Positions 19,225-32,409 are shown, counted from the stretch's first letter. The stretch is 51,104 nucleotides of DNA from Astrocystis sublimbata (GCA_022453515.1 JAJNNY010000099.1:35001-86104), one strand, 5' to 3'. Notes: generated by a model from the sequence alone, not told the origin. Translations and numbers: made by a program.

Positions 19225-21814
19225 ATGAAGCTTTCGCTATCGGCACGCGATGAAAACCCTCTTTTAATAAACAGATTTTGAATTGTTTGCGACGGCATGG
19301 ATACGTACGATATATCAGGATTAACGAAATAATGCGGCTGGGAACTGAAGCATAGACTGGATGAGCCCCTGGGAACCTTGATTTTCTTCTCTCGTTCTCC
19401 TATAATTGTCCGAATAGAGCCTACAAATCAATTACCTTACACTTTCGACCTTGTCAGGACTCATGGATCTGCCGTTGCGTGACCAAAGTCTGTGACTGCA
19501 TTGCATAAAATTGACTGACTTCCCAAATAGATGGTAACTAAGTATGTACCTAACTAATGCAAGGTGTAGTTTTGCACGCTTTTGATGCATTCTTGACAGC
19601 TCTTCGGTCCCAACCTAAGGATATCCCTGAACATACAGATCAAGCACAGCTGCATCTTCAAGTGGATTCTCACACCTTAAGAACAGAAGGGCAAGACAAG
19701 AGCATTGCAGGCTGTATGCTGCTTCTGGCCCAGGATTGACCTTGTGTTGTTCTCTCTATGCGTCTGATATAATATGGTGCTCAGATATATCCATCCACCC
19801 ATCAATTGACAAGCAAAGGATCATCGGTTGATGTGTACTCGTAGGTACACTACCTGCCATTTTTTCAATTTTATTTTACAAAATCCTTCTTCGGGGTTGG
19901 TGTGCGCAGTCAGCACTGCGAACTGTGATATGTCAATCAGGGTTTGGGGATGACGTCGATAGGGTCGGCTTCGTTCTAGACGTCTTGGCGAATTTGAGAA
20001 AGGCAGCCCCGGTCGAATAGTCTATCGATAGAGAGCCAAGCGAGGCCAAGGTGTGTGCAGTGGCAGCCCATACCTGCACTAGCGCCAAGCAAAACGTGCC
20101 AATCGCGAGATGCACGTTTTTTCGGACCAATGTTGACTCGGCGTGCTCGGTGCTAGGGTGCGAGGTAGGTATCCATTTAAGTACCTAGGCGAGTGCAACT
20201 AGGTTGCCAAGAGCTGCTTTACTTGGCAGGTAGCTAGAGCAAGCTGGAGGCCTCTTTCGTGCACAGCCACTCTTGGCAGCACTTTCGCATTCGAATAGAG
20301 TTCCCAAGGGCGGAAGGATGCAGCCCTGGAAATAAACATGGCGGTGTGATGGGTGAAAATGCAGTTCTGACGCCGCAACTAGATTCATCACAGCATTTGA
20401 AGGGAGTGCTTGAGCAGAATTACAGGCGATGCATGCATTTGTTTCAATTGGACAGGACTACTTGATAGCTTTTATATGCCAAGATACAGTCCACTGTGGG
20501 CGCAGTGCTTGGGGGCTATTCCGATGTCCACGCCGGGCGGGTAGTGGAGGTCAATCGATAGTGGATATTGCCTGCTCGGCCTGCATCCATGTATGGGCTT
20601 TCCTGATATAAGGTACGGAGTAGGTACCGACTCAGGTACCTAAGGTAGCTCTAGGCGAGCTAGGTATGCGTAGGTAGTTACCGCATGTGAGTTAGGGGCC
20701 CGGGGGGCCCAAGCTCAAGCTACCCTGAGCTGTCCAACCTGAACCCTGACTGTTGCCAAGTCGAGCCTGAAGTCGAGTGAGGCGATCCTCGCATCCTGGG
20801 CGAGACATGCAAAACAGCCGACGATAGGTGCCTCCAATTCGGCGGGCGCTTATGTGGGTTGGCTGGGATCATGGCCGTGGTGGTTCGAGGAGCTCGAAAT
20901 CGAAACGTGCAACAACAGGCAGGCATACAGACAGGCCAAAGGACCGACACTAAAAGGGGGATCGCAGGTCGGGATACCCTCTGGCCAAGCTTACCAACAG
21001 CGCGTCACCATGTCGTTCCCATCGGCAGTTGGACTTGCAACGCGTAATGCTGTTGCCATTGCTAACCTGCAACGATAGGTACGCTGCCGGTACCTGCCAC
21101 TTACATGTGATGCAGGTAACTCGCACGCCGGTCCCAGGTGGGTATGTACTTAGCTCATAGCGCAATGGGTGGAGTCGCTGGGTCTCTTTGTTCCTTCCAC
21201 TATTCCTCCGTCATCGACGACATCACGGCAGCTGTTTGTTTCACTAGCTCTGCTAGCTGAAATGACTCGCTCCAGTTTCATTGGATATCTCTCATGTGTC
21301 TGGGGGAGGAGTGTTTCGGGCTTTTTTTTGTGTTCTTGTCAAGTTCATTTCGCTCACCCAGAACAACCGGAATTGTTTGCGTGTTGACTGACGGACAGAC
21401 AGACAGACTGCCGCGCACTGCTGACTGCTGGTCGTCCACGATACTCCGTACCCGACATACCTAGTACCTACCTTCTACTCTGTCATCACCTGCACCATCA
21501 TCTGTGACTTCGTATATTGTGCAGCGTACTCACGCCGTACCCTCAGGTCAGCCAGCTCTCCTTCCAAACTTTACCTTCCTGGTGCTTGTCCCCCCTCACA
21601 ATTCAATACACAGCCTCTTGGCCCGCTAACTCAAATTCCCCTATTGCCCTTCCGCCTGCTCATTATACTTTCGCCTGACATACTAAGCCGCCCAAGACCT
21701 CTAGATCCAAGCCAGTAGCCCCCAAGACCTCCGGCTGTGAAGCCTGTCGCTACGAACCCTAAAAGGATTACCCAGGATCGTCGTGCCTATCTGCCTGGGT
21801 ACCGTTTAGCAGCC
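19225..21814. other. Gene-free intergenic region with TAGGTA-rich patches
   Basis: About 2.6 kb. No ORF here shows domain, splice or codon evidence. It contains a TAGGTA-rich patch at 20611-20678 and a palindromic GC tract (GGGGCCCGGGGGGCCC near 20695-20710). The final 400 bp are CT-rich leader or promoter of the calcium exchanger gene. Confidence 0.5.
20611..20678. repeat. TAGGTA/TACCTA-rich patch
   Basis: Repeated GGTACGGAGTAGGTACC, CAGGTACCTAAGGTAG, CTAGGTATGCGTAGGTAG words in 68 bp. It contains the ACGGAGTA word, whose reverse TACTCCGTA also occurs near other patches (10081, 21440). Confidence 0.7.
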
Positions 21815-23981
21815 ATGGCTAATAGTAAGTACACGCGAACCTTAGTGGTATGCAATGGCACACGAGAGAGTCCTGCAACTCTGCGTATCCGTCCCAACAC
21901 TGCCCGCTTTGCATTTCCATGAATTCGCATTGCCTCTTCTCTTCCCCCTTTCCCACCGCGCACTTTGTCCGTGAATATCAACTTCTCGCCTTCCGATCAG
22001 CCCTGCCCTGCCCGCCTGCCGTCCAATCCCCGCAAAGCATGTGTTGCTCTCAACCATTATCGCAACGCCACAACGCCAACTTATATGGTACACTGAGTTA
22101 TTGTACATGATTAGCTAACCACGAATGCCATGTCCCACGAAACAGCACTCCCAAGTTTTCAGAGAAGTATGCGTAAAGCCACCATGGGCTTGCTCGGTGT
22201 CGACCCTCTACCTGGGCATGGGAGCCTCGATGAAACCTCCCCTCTCATCGGCGGCAATGGGCGCGCTTCAAAACAACACAGTCCGACATGGGAATTCTTC
22301 TTCAACTCCAAGACAACGCCGGGCACGGACAGCCCAAACCCAGCGGTGAAATATCCTGCGCACGTATGGCACGTTGCAAAGACCACGTTGCTGAGCAGTA
22401 TGTGATCTTGCGGATGCGAAAGTGCAAGATGTGACGCAGTCGGCTGACCTAGGCAGGTCCCGTGAACATTCTACTCTTTGCCGTACCAATCGGCATCGTT
22501 GCGGGAAACATGCACTGGGATCCCATCGCAGTTTTCGTCATAAACTTCTTCGCCATTATCCCACTCGCCGCTGTGCTTTCCTTCGCAACCGAACAGATAT
22601 CCGCAAAGCTGGGAGAGGCGCTGGGCGGCTTGTTGAACGCCACCTTTGGAAATGCCGTCGAATTGATTGTATGAGGAAGCCCAAGCTGATCCTCTAATCC
22701 GCAGTCTGCAATTGCTGATAGTTCATGGTACAGGTCAGCATCATCGCACTCCGGGATCGTCAGATCGAAGTTGTCAAATCATCGATGATCGGCTCCATTC
22801 TTTCGAATCTCCTACTTGTCATGGGCATGTGTTTCTTCCTCGGCGGTATTGTCAACATGAGGGACGAGAACAACGAAGGAACTGAGCAACAGTTCGCATC
22901 TATTACAGCGCAAACCACGGCCTCCCTGATGACTTTGTCAGCCGCGTCTATTATTCTTCCTGGAGCAGTATGCACTTCTTTACCTTCGATTTCCACCTCC
23001 TCTTTGCTGACATTATTAGCTGTTCTTGATCGTCAAGAAGGACGACGAAAACCCCAGAGACAGCCAGAATATCGCGCTCTCGCTTTCCCGTGGAACTGCC
23101 ATCATCCTGCTTCTCATCTACGTTCTCTACCTCTGGTTCCAGCTTCGAACGCACCACAACTTGTTTGGCAACCAGTCTGCTGGTATCGAGGCCGGGCCCT
23201 CGCAGATTGAGGCAGAATCAGAACGCGACGAGGCCGGGGCATCACTTCGCGTCAATGGCACTGCACGCCAGGAACACCACGAGGAACAGGAAGACGAGGC
23301 GGTCATGAGTCCGTGGTCTGCCGGGGGTGTCCTTGTGGTCACGACTGTTTTGGTCTCTCTTTGTGCCGACTACTTGGTCTCAAGCATCGACTCCCTCGTA
23401 GAGCGGGGTGGAATCAGCCGCAGCTTCATTGGTCTTATCCTGATTCCCATTGTAGGCAACGCCGCTGAGCACGTCACGGCAGTGGTTGTCGCAATCAAGA
23501 ACAAAATGGACCTGGTAAGCCTGATCCCAGATCGGACGTGCGTTATTTTGACCCTAATCATGATTTAGGCTATGGGTGTTGCGATTGGTTCGAGTATACA
23601 AATCGCTCTGTTTGTGACGCCGTTCTTGGTGGTCTTGGGCTGGATCATGGACCGCGACATGGACCTGCACTTTGAGACTTGTAAGTATTTCCCTATGCGA
23701 CTAAGCGAAAGTCAATTAACGGAACCTAGTCGAAACTGTTGCCTTTGGACTGTCTGTCTTGGTCGTCATTTACACAGTCCAGGACGGAAAATCGAACTAT
23801 CTCGAGGGCGCAATGGTATGAGACTGTGCCCCTGCTCCTCGGTTTGTTTACTAACCTCGACTAGTTGATGAGTCTCTACGTTATCATTGCGATTGCCTTC
23901 TTCGTTACGCCGAGCCAATATTTCGATAGCGAGACGATAGGAAGCATTGGCGGCAAGGTCATGAATATGCTCAGCTCATGA
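21815..23981 (+). CDS. vcx1: Vacuolar Ca2+/H+ exchanger (CAX/VCX1 family)
   Basis: Exons 21815-21824, 22146-22397, 22457-22668, 22734-22967, 23020-23514, 23569-23680, 23730-23815 and 23865-23981 give 505 residues. Both ion-binding alpha repeats are complete: [15 protein letters not shown]...[10 protein letters not shown] in the first half and [17 protein letters not shown]...[10 protein letters not shown] in the second. An acidic loop (EEQEDEAVM) sits between the halves, and about 11 membrane segments are expected. It uses the proton gradient to move Ca2+ into the vacuole. The start is the uncertain part. A 10-nt first exon (ATGGCTAATA, good Kozak and GTAAGT donor), joined after a 321-nt intron with a GCTAACC branch and ACAG acceptor, keeps frame (MANTLPSF). 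The alternative is an unspliced ATG at 22130. Six internal introns are 49-65 nt. Confidence 0.93.
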
Positions 23982-24522
23982 TGTGCATGACCTTCAGGGG
24001 GCCGTTCATGTGGTTATGAACTGTCCATGACATGTTGCAAGATAGCAACTGACAGGGCGGTAGGGAGAGAACAGAAATAAACGGGAAGAAGAGAAGAGAG
24101 AGCAGAAGGTCAAGACCTTGACCTGAAGAACTCGCGACTTATGTCAATCACTCAATAATTTTGTATGTCTACTACTGTAAAATACTCGGTCATGCGGTGT
24201 CGGAAAATTGAGACCTTCAGTCGGTGTTGGGCGCAGCGGGTGGAACTGAGACAATGTTTCATAGTGTTCTATAGTTCATGATTAAAAAAATACACCAAAG
24301 CGAGTCAAAAGCAGATGGGAGGAAATATTGCGGTGCCATCTGTTTCATGGCATGAGACAAAGACGCCAAGCTGTAAGCATGGAAGGTGGGGTAGCAAAGC
24401 GGCAATGATGCCACTCGAGCTGTCGCGGGGTTGGTTGTCACCACTTCTTTCGTGGGGTCGTCGTGGGGTCCCTATCGCGATCTTGTATTCTGTTGCGTCG
24501 GAATTGATGACGCACTCACTCC
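23982..24522. other. Intergenic, 3' UTR of the exchanger and promoter of glyoxalase I
   Basis: No gene seen. Confidence 0.5.
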
Positions 24523-26024
24523 ATGTATATTTTACAAGCACTGAGAAGAGCACCACTCCATTCTTCGATCTTACGGCCATTTGCGCAAGTTGCTAGTAAG
24601 TGCCATTCCTGTCATCACTGTCTCCGGTGCTTCCGTTATGGACGAGCCACTGACACACGGTGTTCCCGAGCAGGCACACGTCGAAGATTTGCAGCCATGG
24701 CGACAACTACAGAGACGAAGAATTATAAGTTCAATCACTCGATGTAGGGCATGCGACGATTATGTGCGCCTCCATGCGACAACTGAAACGCTAACGCGCG
24801 CGGTGTAGGCTTCGCGTGAAGGACCCAAAGGCATCTGGTACGCATCGTGTCGTGAATCAAAACCCGCTCGTCCCGCGGTGGTGAGTGTACTTAGAAAATT
24901 CTGCTAACATCAGCTACTCCAACAGTCAAATACTATGAATTCCTAGGCCTGAGCTTGATCAAGAAGCTATCCTTCCCCGAAGCGAAATTCGACCTGTACT
25001 TCCTCGCCTACGACGGGCCGTCGGCGACATCGCATGGCAAAAGCACATTCGACCGCGAAGGCGTCATCGAGCTGACGCACAACTACGGCACCGAAAATGA
25101 CGAGAGCTTCAGTGTCAACAACGGTAACAAGGAGCCTCATCGCGGCTTCGGCCACGTGTGCATCTCGGTCGATTACATCGAGGCGGCCTGCCAGCGGATC
25201 GAGGACGCGGGGTACAAGTTCCAGAAAAAGCTGACAGACGGCCGCATGAAGCACATCGCCTTCGCGCTCGACCCGGACAACTACTGGGTCGAGATCGTCT
25301 CGCAGCGCATCGGCTCCAAGGGCGCTGACGACCCGGAGGAAAAGGGCGTGGTTACGGACCCGAAGACGTACCGCATGGTGAGCAGCCGGCCTCCGTCTCT
25401 TTTTACGTTACCCCCCAATCGGCGGGCGTCATTGCTGTCGTTTTCCAGCATGTCATACTGATGTACCGCTTCGTTGAACAGAACCACACCATGATTCGCG
25501 TGAAAGACGCCCAGGAGTCGCTCAAATTCTACCAGGAGGTACTAGGCATGACGCTCTTCCGCACCCACGAGGCGGAGGCGGCCGGTTTCAACCTGTATTT
25601 TCTCGGATACCCCGGTGACGAGGGCGTGCCCGAGAATGGATTTACAGCCACCAAGGAGGGGCTGCTGGAGCTCACGTGGAACTACGGCACGGAGAAGGAC
25701 GAGAGCTTCAAATACCACAACGGCAACGATGAGCCGCATGGCTTTGGTCACATCTGTAAGTTCCCTTCATTTCCCCTTCGGTATCACATCGAGTTTGTCA
25801 GTGGCAGGCAATATGCATGGAAATCATGACTAATAGGAGCAACTACAGGTGTCTCGGTCGATAATATTGATGCCGCCTGTGAGCGCTTTGAGAGCATGAA
25901 CACGAACTGGAAAAAGAGACTTACGGACGGACGAATGAAGAACGTTGCGTTCCTACTCGACCCTGACGGATATTGGGTGGAGATTGTGCAGAATGAGCGT
26001 TTCGCTGGCAAGGATAACTTTTAA
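24523..26024 (+). CDS. glo1: Two-domain glyoxalase I (lactoylglutathione lyase), possible mitochondrial presequence
   Basis: Exons 24523-24595, 24695-24743, 24809-24837, 24926-25377, 25482-25755 and 25849-26024 give 350 residues. It isomerises the methylglyoxal-glutathione hemithioacetal to S-lactoylglutathione. Two VOC/glyoxalase halves in tandem, as in yeast GLO1, each keep the metal-site pattern. The first has FNHSMLRVKD, ELTHNYGTEND, GFGHVCISVD and WVEIVSQ. The second has NHTMIRVKD, ELTWNYGTEKD, GFGHICVSVD and WVEIVQNE. The first exon encodes an Arg/Leu/Ala-rich, acid-free leader (MYILQALRRAPLHSSILRPF) resembling a mitochondrial presequence. The leader can be spliced in frame to ATGGCGAC at 24697, which is itself a good start, so cytosolic and mitochondrial forms from two starts are possible. 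Five introns. Confidence 0.94.
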
Positions 26025-27882
26025 GGGTTCGCTGTCGGGTGTACCCAGGATAGATAGCACGAACAAATTGAAAACGTAAAATCGGGCATGTTTTACGTAG
26101 CCACGTCAGACTCACACAAATCCATACCTATTTGTTGTCGGTCGGCACCTCGTGCTATATGAAAAGAAAAATAAGCACCTTGATGGCTTGTTAGCTCCAC
26201 CATGGGTCAGCTCTCATCCTGTCTCGCTCCCCCATATTATGTGGTATGCATCATGTGGTATCCCAGGCATTTTCCAACTAGGTACCTGCTTCCTAACATT
26301 GAATTCAACTGCATAAACTTCAAGCATTGCTTAATTGTTCCATCTTGGCTGTGATTTTGGTCGTGCCAGAGCCACCAATGCAAAAGCTGGCATTCTAAGC
26401 GAAGCTCCCTCGACGACAACTAAACTGTGTACCGAATTAGGGAATCCGGAGTATGCAATCAATTGGTACTGTACTCTGCAGGGACGGGGAAGTTCTCCCG
26501 ACAATGTCATCATGCCAACGGACCTATTGTGTCTGCGATTTGCGTGACCAGACCTCGCAAGCAGTTGCCACCCGAAATGTGTTCTGAAGAATCAATCCCT
26601 TCCCCTAACCCCGTTCGACGCGGAGGTTCATGACTTTACATCCAAACCCCAGAAGGATCAAGATAGCCATCATCTACACTGGTTATCAGAGTTCTTCCCT
26701 TTGGATTTTGCGAGCTGGATATTTATCGCCAACGCAGCACAGTTGCCCAGAGTGTTTCCAATCCGATTGGATTACTGTTTGATTCGACCAACTCTGACAA
26801 AATCACCTACCCTAGGAGGGGCGAAGCTGCAGCTCGCGGGGTAAATATGCTGCATGTTGGACCGACCGTAAGAACTCCGCGTCAGTCGCTTGCCAGCAAC
26901 GAGCCGCGTGGGGGTAGTTGGGAAGAGTTCCCGAGACCACGAGGTTTGACGAAATTTGAGACATCAATAGCAGAAGTATCCATAGATGTTGGTGAACTGT
27001 GCAGGCCCGTGGTGGGCTCGAAGTAACATTCATGGCATATGATACCTTGATCTGAGGGGTGCACCGCACAACATTCCCTCTGTACCTGGGGAGTAGGAAG
27101 GCATTTGTGGTTGGTCTCATCTGGCACAGATCGGGATAATCGACATCTCTCACGGATGGCATGAGGTCACGACGTACCTCGCGCCTGTTGTAGCTCGTTC
27201 AATCACCTGCTTCCAACATAATACAATATTCCCGACGTGGCTTGATGTTGCGATCCATAAGTGCTATACGAAAATGATAAATTACGGTGCCTTGCTGTGA
27301 CTTACTAATCATTAAAAAAATCCAACCTATCCCAGCGGCGTTCTTCTCGTCGCCGAGACATTCGCCACCTGTATCGCGCAGGGTGATTTATGTATGTTTT
27401 CGATGGCTCTACGAATCAGCATATACATCCAATAAACGATCGCAGCAAAACATACCCGAAAATGGAGAAGGCAAGATACTACTTCCATTATTGAAGCATT
27501 AAATCCCCCCTTCTCTGGGTCGCTAAAGTGTGTCTTTTGCCGTTTACGTTGGCGGTGTATATCACCTGACATAATTATGTAGATACTCACTCACGTATGA
27601 CTGTAATTGACCGTAGTTTTCGCTTTGGTTTTATCCCATACTTTTCCCCCCAATTCTTGCTTCTCGATATTAGGTTTCCATATCCCTTGAAACAATCAAT
27701 GGTAAATGTCATACGTGGTTCGACTATCATAAGCCCGAATATGCCTAGTTAAGCCGCCCGTATCTCTTTGTCGCCTCTTGTTATATGACCCTCTTTGACA
27801 ACCAGGTCGAGAACTCATCTGCTTACCGGCATCGCCAATCAACTGATATACCTTGTAACTTTAACTGCACCGAAAGGGTATA
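26025..27882. other. Gene-free intergenic region
   Basis: About 1.9 kb. Minus-strand ORFs near 26812-27162 and 27327-27590 were examined. They have no domain-like composition or splice context. The last 300 bp are presumably the promoter of the next gene. Confidence 0.5.
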
Positions 27883-29942
27883 ATGGGGTCAACAACCTCG
27901 CATAAACCGCGTATCCTGGTCCCGGAGAAGGTGTCCCCGGATGGACTGGCCCTACTGTCCGAAGCCTACGAAGTCGACTCACGGCCACAGGGGGTAACCC
28001 CACAAGAGCTCCTCTCACTAATCCCGGACGTCGATGCGCTCATAGTCCGTTCTGAGACCAAAGTAACTGCCGAGGTCCTTCGGGCCGGGTCTCTCTTGCG
28101 CGTCGTGGCCCGCGCCGGCGTTGGCGTCGACAACATCGACGTCGAGGCTGCGACGGCTGGCGGCGTCATCGTGGTGAACTCGCCGGCGGGCAACATCCTC
28201 GCGGCGGCCGAGCACACGGTCGCGCTGCTGCTGGCCACGGCGAGAAATGTTGGGCGCGCGGACCGTACTTCCAAGGAAGGACGTTGGGAGAGGAGCAAGT
28301 TGGTTGGTATTGAGGTCGGCCGCAAGACTTTGGGAATCGGTATGTAATCACTGTCGTTATTCGCTCTCCCATTGAGCAAGTCTCAGAAGCACGAAGTAGC
28401 CTTAAAGACGTCTATGCTCTTGAGAATACTGACCAATATGTTTACACTTACTGGCAATTACTGACTTCAGTTGTCGAAGTGGGTTTGGGCAAAGTGGGCA
28501 TGAAAGTTGCAAGAAGTAAGTATTCTCTCTTTTTCTGCTATTCAGTTACTTTCTAAGAGCTTTGGACGTCAAGAATCATAAAACTCGATGAATCAACTGC
28601 GCTTGAAGACGCCAATCCACGGCCAAGACTATTGAGCTTCATCCTTTAATCCTACTCCATGAAACTAACTACTGACTGTATCAACATAGTGTGTATTGGC
28701 CTCGGTATCAACGTCATAGCCTTTGACCCATACGCCAATCCAGATCTTGTGAGGCAAACGGGCGTCGAGTGTCTCGTACCGCGCTTGGCAGAGATGCTCC
28801 CGCAAGTTGACTTTCTGACGATCCATACTCCTCTTTTGGCAACAACGCTCGACCTCATCGGGGCAGCCGAGTTCTCCCTCATGAAGCCGACAGCGCGTGT
28901 GCTGAACGTAGCACGCGGCGGCGTCTACAACGAGGCGGCACTCCTCGACGCCCTCAACAACGGTGTCATTGCAGGCGCGGGTCTGGATGTTTTCACCAAA
29001 GAACCCCCTGATCAAGATTCGCCTGCTTGGGCATTGGTTCGCCACGAGAAAGTCGTCGCGACGCCACATCTTGGCGCAAGCACGGTGGAAGCGCAAGAGA
29101 ACGTCGCCCTCGACGTATGCACGCAAGTGGCGGCGGTGCTGCGCGGCGAGCTACCGACTTCGGCTGTCAATGCGCCGCTGATCCTGCCGGAGGAGTACCG
29201 CGCCTTGAAACCCCATGCGAGGCTGATCGAGCGCATGGGCGGGCTGTACACGCAGCATTTCGCGTCGCCGACCGCTCCTGCCGGGGTCGGGGGCCGGCAT
29301 TTCGAGCTCATGTACCATGGTGACCTTGCGGGAATCTCGAGCTCGCGGCCGTTGCTTGCCGCTCTTGTCAGGGGCCTGGTCTCGTCCTTCTCTGATACTG
29401 GGGGCAGGCATGTGAATATCGTCAACGCGACCGCTGTGGCGCGCGAAAAGGGAATCGTGATCCGTGAGATACACGCCCATAGCGGGACCTCAAGCGGTAC
29501 TGAGGTCTATGCAAGCTCTGTGACCTTGCGGGCGCTGGCCGCGCCCGACGCGGCTGGTAAAGATGGCGAGCAGGCTAGGAGCCAGGTCATCGAAGGCTAC
29601 GTCGCGGGGAACACGGCCTACATCTCTCGGTTGGATCGCTTCAAGGCCAGCTTCTCACCAGAGGGCACGTTGCTGATTCTGTACAACTATGACGAGCCTG
29701 GGAAGATCGGAGGGGTTGGCACTGTTTTGGGGCGACATGGCATCAATATTCGATTCATGCAGGTTGCCAGCTTAGACTCGACGCGACCGAAGGGAGGCCA
29801 AGAAGAAGCGAAGGCTAACATGGCGAGCAATGGCGACGAGGCCCTTATGATACTAGGCATAGATGGCGATGTCACAAAGGAGGTAATGGAGGACATGCGG
29901 GCAGCCGAGGGCATACTTAACGTGAGTCTTGTTCGGCTGTAG
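27883..29942 (+). CDS. D-3-phosphoglycerate dehydrogenase (SerA type, with C-terminal ACT domain)
   Basis: Exons 27883-28339, 28471-28515 (45 nt) and 28690-29942 give 584 residues. Oxidises 3-phosphoglycerate with NAD+, the first committed step of serine synthesis, in the cytosol. The substrate-binding part has VRSETKVTAEVL and RAGVGVDNIDVEAAT. The nucleotide fold has GLGKVG (157-162) with VIAFDPYANP. Catalytic Arg, Glu and His lie in LNVARGGVYNEAALLDA, DVFTKEPP and VVATPHLGASTVEAQ. The C-terminal third holds the intervening (ASB-like) region of long SerA enzymes and a final ACT-like domain (LLILYNYDEPGKIGGVGTVL, ILNVSLVRL) that usually senses serine. The tiny second exon and the 174-nt intron were chosen to keep the Rossmann motif in frame. 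It converges on the MFS gene with only about 100 bp between. Confidence 0.95.
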
Positions 29943-30043
29943 CCCGACTAGACCCTGGTTATGTTTCAATCCGTTATTCAGTTGATGTTCTCAGGGCCTA
30001 GGAACAGGGATAGGTTAACCTAGCAATAACACGCAGGTCTTAT

Positions 30044-31705
30044 TCATGCGTTATTGTCACTCTCCTCCTCTTGTCCTTGGGCTCTGTCCAATTGCTCCTT
30101 ATCTCGCTGCTTCTCCTTATGTCTAAAAAATACCAGTATGCCGACATCGTAAAGCGCTTTCAACGAGCCAGATGCAGCAAACGAAACCCAGTACAGGTCA
30201 TGGTCGACAAGCAAGCCAGTGATGAGGGGGCCGAGACTCGAGGCTGTCGTTTTCACCACATTCAGTGTTCCCATAACGGCGGTCCGCTCTTCGGGAAGAA
30301 TGATGGTTGCAAGGAACGCGGACCGTGGCGCAGCATCCATTGATGCCGTCGATGCATTGAGGATCAGGAAAAGGAGCGCCGTATGTACGTTGTTCGGCAC
30401 GCCAATCAAGGCACGGAATATTTGCGACGGAAAGTGCGTAAGGACCATGGTCTGTATGAAGTTAATAACTTCTATTTCCCTAAGGCCCAACGGGATAGAA
30501 ATGAGGATACTCTACTGACCTTGACGTTCCCCAGGCGCTTGGCAATAGATGATGCAACTAGCATCGAGAACGCAGCCACAATCTGAGTCACGAAGAATAT
30601 GCTGCCCAACTCGCCCTTTTCGATATCAAATCGCCATTGGAAGTAGTAGGTAATCCAGGATCTGCTGGGATCAGTACAAGCAATCCAAGAATATGAGAGG
30701 TTATGTATGGTCTTACAGCGGGTTCACGCCTGTTCCGAAAGCATCGAGACCGAAGAGGATGCATAGAATAGTGACAACAGAGACGCTGCCTTTACTGATG
30801 TCGGGAAGCAGTCCACGAAGCCCCTTTCTCGCCCCAGTCTTCGAATTCACGCCCTCGTCTGAAGCCTGATCGTCCAGGAGAGGCGAGGTCTCATTGCGTT
30901 CTTCCGGGATCCGTTCACTGTGCTGCTGCTTTACTTCAGCTTCAACTGAGCGAGATAGAAAAAGAGTTAAGCAAAGCTTGAGGCAACCGATCGCAGCATA
31001 AATCAAGAATATACCACGGTACGAGTAAAGCAAATCCCAATGGAGCACTTTGGTGAAAATCTGCAGGACCCAGCCGCACAACATGAAACCGCATGCTGTA
31101 CCGGCCATCCCGAATAAGCCGTACCACGCATAAATGTCGCTTCTATTCTCAGCCACCGTAAGTTGCGCGACGATGCTTTCTTCAATAGCACGGAAGGGTC
31201 CGATCTCATTACCACTGTATCCCGGTGGTCAGAAGATGTACGTCCAATTTCGCTGTCATGTCGAGCTCGATCGAGCTCGTCTGCACCTGGAGACATGCTG
31301 GCGTGTGTCAAGTACTTACTTGGGGCTGATGACACCCGCAATAGCTGCAGCAAGCAAGATCCAATAGGCCCCGAACCAAGCGAAGACAAGACCGCTGCCT
31401 GTCATGAGCACGGCTCCCACAGCGAGCGTGAGTCGGCGTCCTAAAGCATCGGCGAACAAGGTCAATAAGAAGCTGATGCAGGTATCCCCCACGAGAGTCA
31501 CTGTCATGAAGATTCCGATCTCCGTCTTCCGAATCCCTAGAGCATCGAGGTAGGCGACTAAGATTAGTGTCGAGAGACCGTATCCTAGCATGCGCACAAA
31601 TCGCTGCCCACAGAGAATTTTGACATCTCTTGTCGAGTTCCATAGAGATATGAGGCCAAGCTCTGATAGCACTCGTTTTACAATAGAGTCGCTTTCTGCA
31701 TCCAT
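30044..31705 (-). CDS. Major facilitator superfamily transporter
   Basis: Exons 31705-31320, 31214-30717, 30664-30520 and 30451-30044 give 478 residues, with introns of 105, 52 and 68 nt. About 11-12 hydrophobic helices are visible. The MFS loop 2-3 signature is FADALGRRLTL, next to a long glycine-rich helix (LAVGAVLMTGSGLVFAWFGA). The second half has PRSAFLATIILPEERTAVMG, a pattern common in this fungal group. The central cytoplasmic loop is long and charged (EVKQQHSERIPEERNETSPL), and the C-terminal tail is charged too. Substrate unknown; drug, metabolite or metal export are all possible. The gene is not next to a biosynthetic cluster that would suggest a cargo. Confidence 0.9.
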
Positions 31706-32409
31706 GGTTATTGCTTGGTTGTTGCTGGGGGCACAAGCGGGCCCGGTCGTTGCGATGTTTCTGGCGGCCTGGGCAATGATTAGGTACCTAGTCGATGTAG
31801 ATAGTCTAAAGGGACGGCTGACTGATGAATTTGCCCTTGGCCCAAAAAGAAAGTGGCGTTCTCCTCAAAGTTCACAATGTACTCTATTCTGACATACTGG
31901 TGGAAGGTCATACTGAAGACAAAAGATGTCACCAATTTCGAAATCTCGGCTCCGAGGATAATCTCGGAACTCCGGCCATACTCAATGACTTCACGTAGGG
32001 TCCGAGACCCAGAGATCTTTGAGTCTATGGCCTAGCGTGGCCATATCTGGTTTGGTGTAATGGCGATGGCAGCACAACTCTCGAAGTACACCAGCTCGAC
32101 CGGTAATCGTGCATTCAACTGCGCACTTTGGAGGCTGAGTGGAAATACTTTGTTTAATACCTCTTAATACTACTTAGGTAAACCGCCAGGACAGCAAACA
32201 GCGCCAGCCGTTAACGAGAGCATCGTAAGCAGGGGCCCAGTAGCAACGGAATCAACCAACTTTAGCTTAAGCTCTAACCGAGCAGGCCAGGTAAATCCAA
32301 ACACAGCATTGACCATGACCTGTCCTGCTTTTTGAGCTTGATTGCAGTAGTTGTGGGCATATTGAAAGCCTGAGGTGGTTCGGAAAGGTGAGAGCATATC
32401 TTGCCACGT
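31706..32409. other. Intergenic, promoter of the MFS gene and 3' flank of tyrosinase
   Basis: No supportable gene. A 75-codon minus-strand ORF at 32170-32397 starts just past the tyrosinase stop, but it has no family features. Confidence 0.45.

Noticed and set aside
26812..27162. 116-codon minus-strand ORF between glyoxalase I and PGDH
   Set aside because: No recognisable domain, no start context and no splice partners.
30044..31705. MFS gene plus neighbours as a metabolite gene cluster with the tyrosinase
   Set aside because: No synthase, P450 or regulator is adjacent. The other neighbours are serine-synthesis, APH-like and FMP52-like genes, so a cluster is not supported.
32170..32397. 75-codon minus-strand ORF just past the tyrosinase stop
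   Set aside because: Considered as a tyrosinase C-terminal extension, but the family C-terminus is already complete and a stop separates the two.
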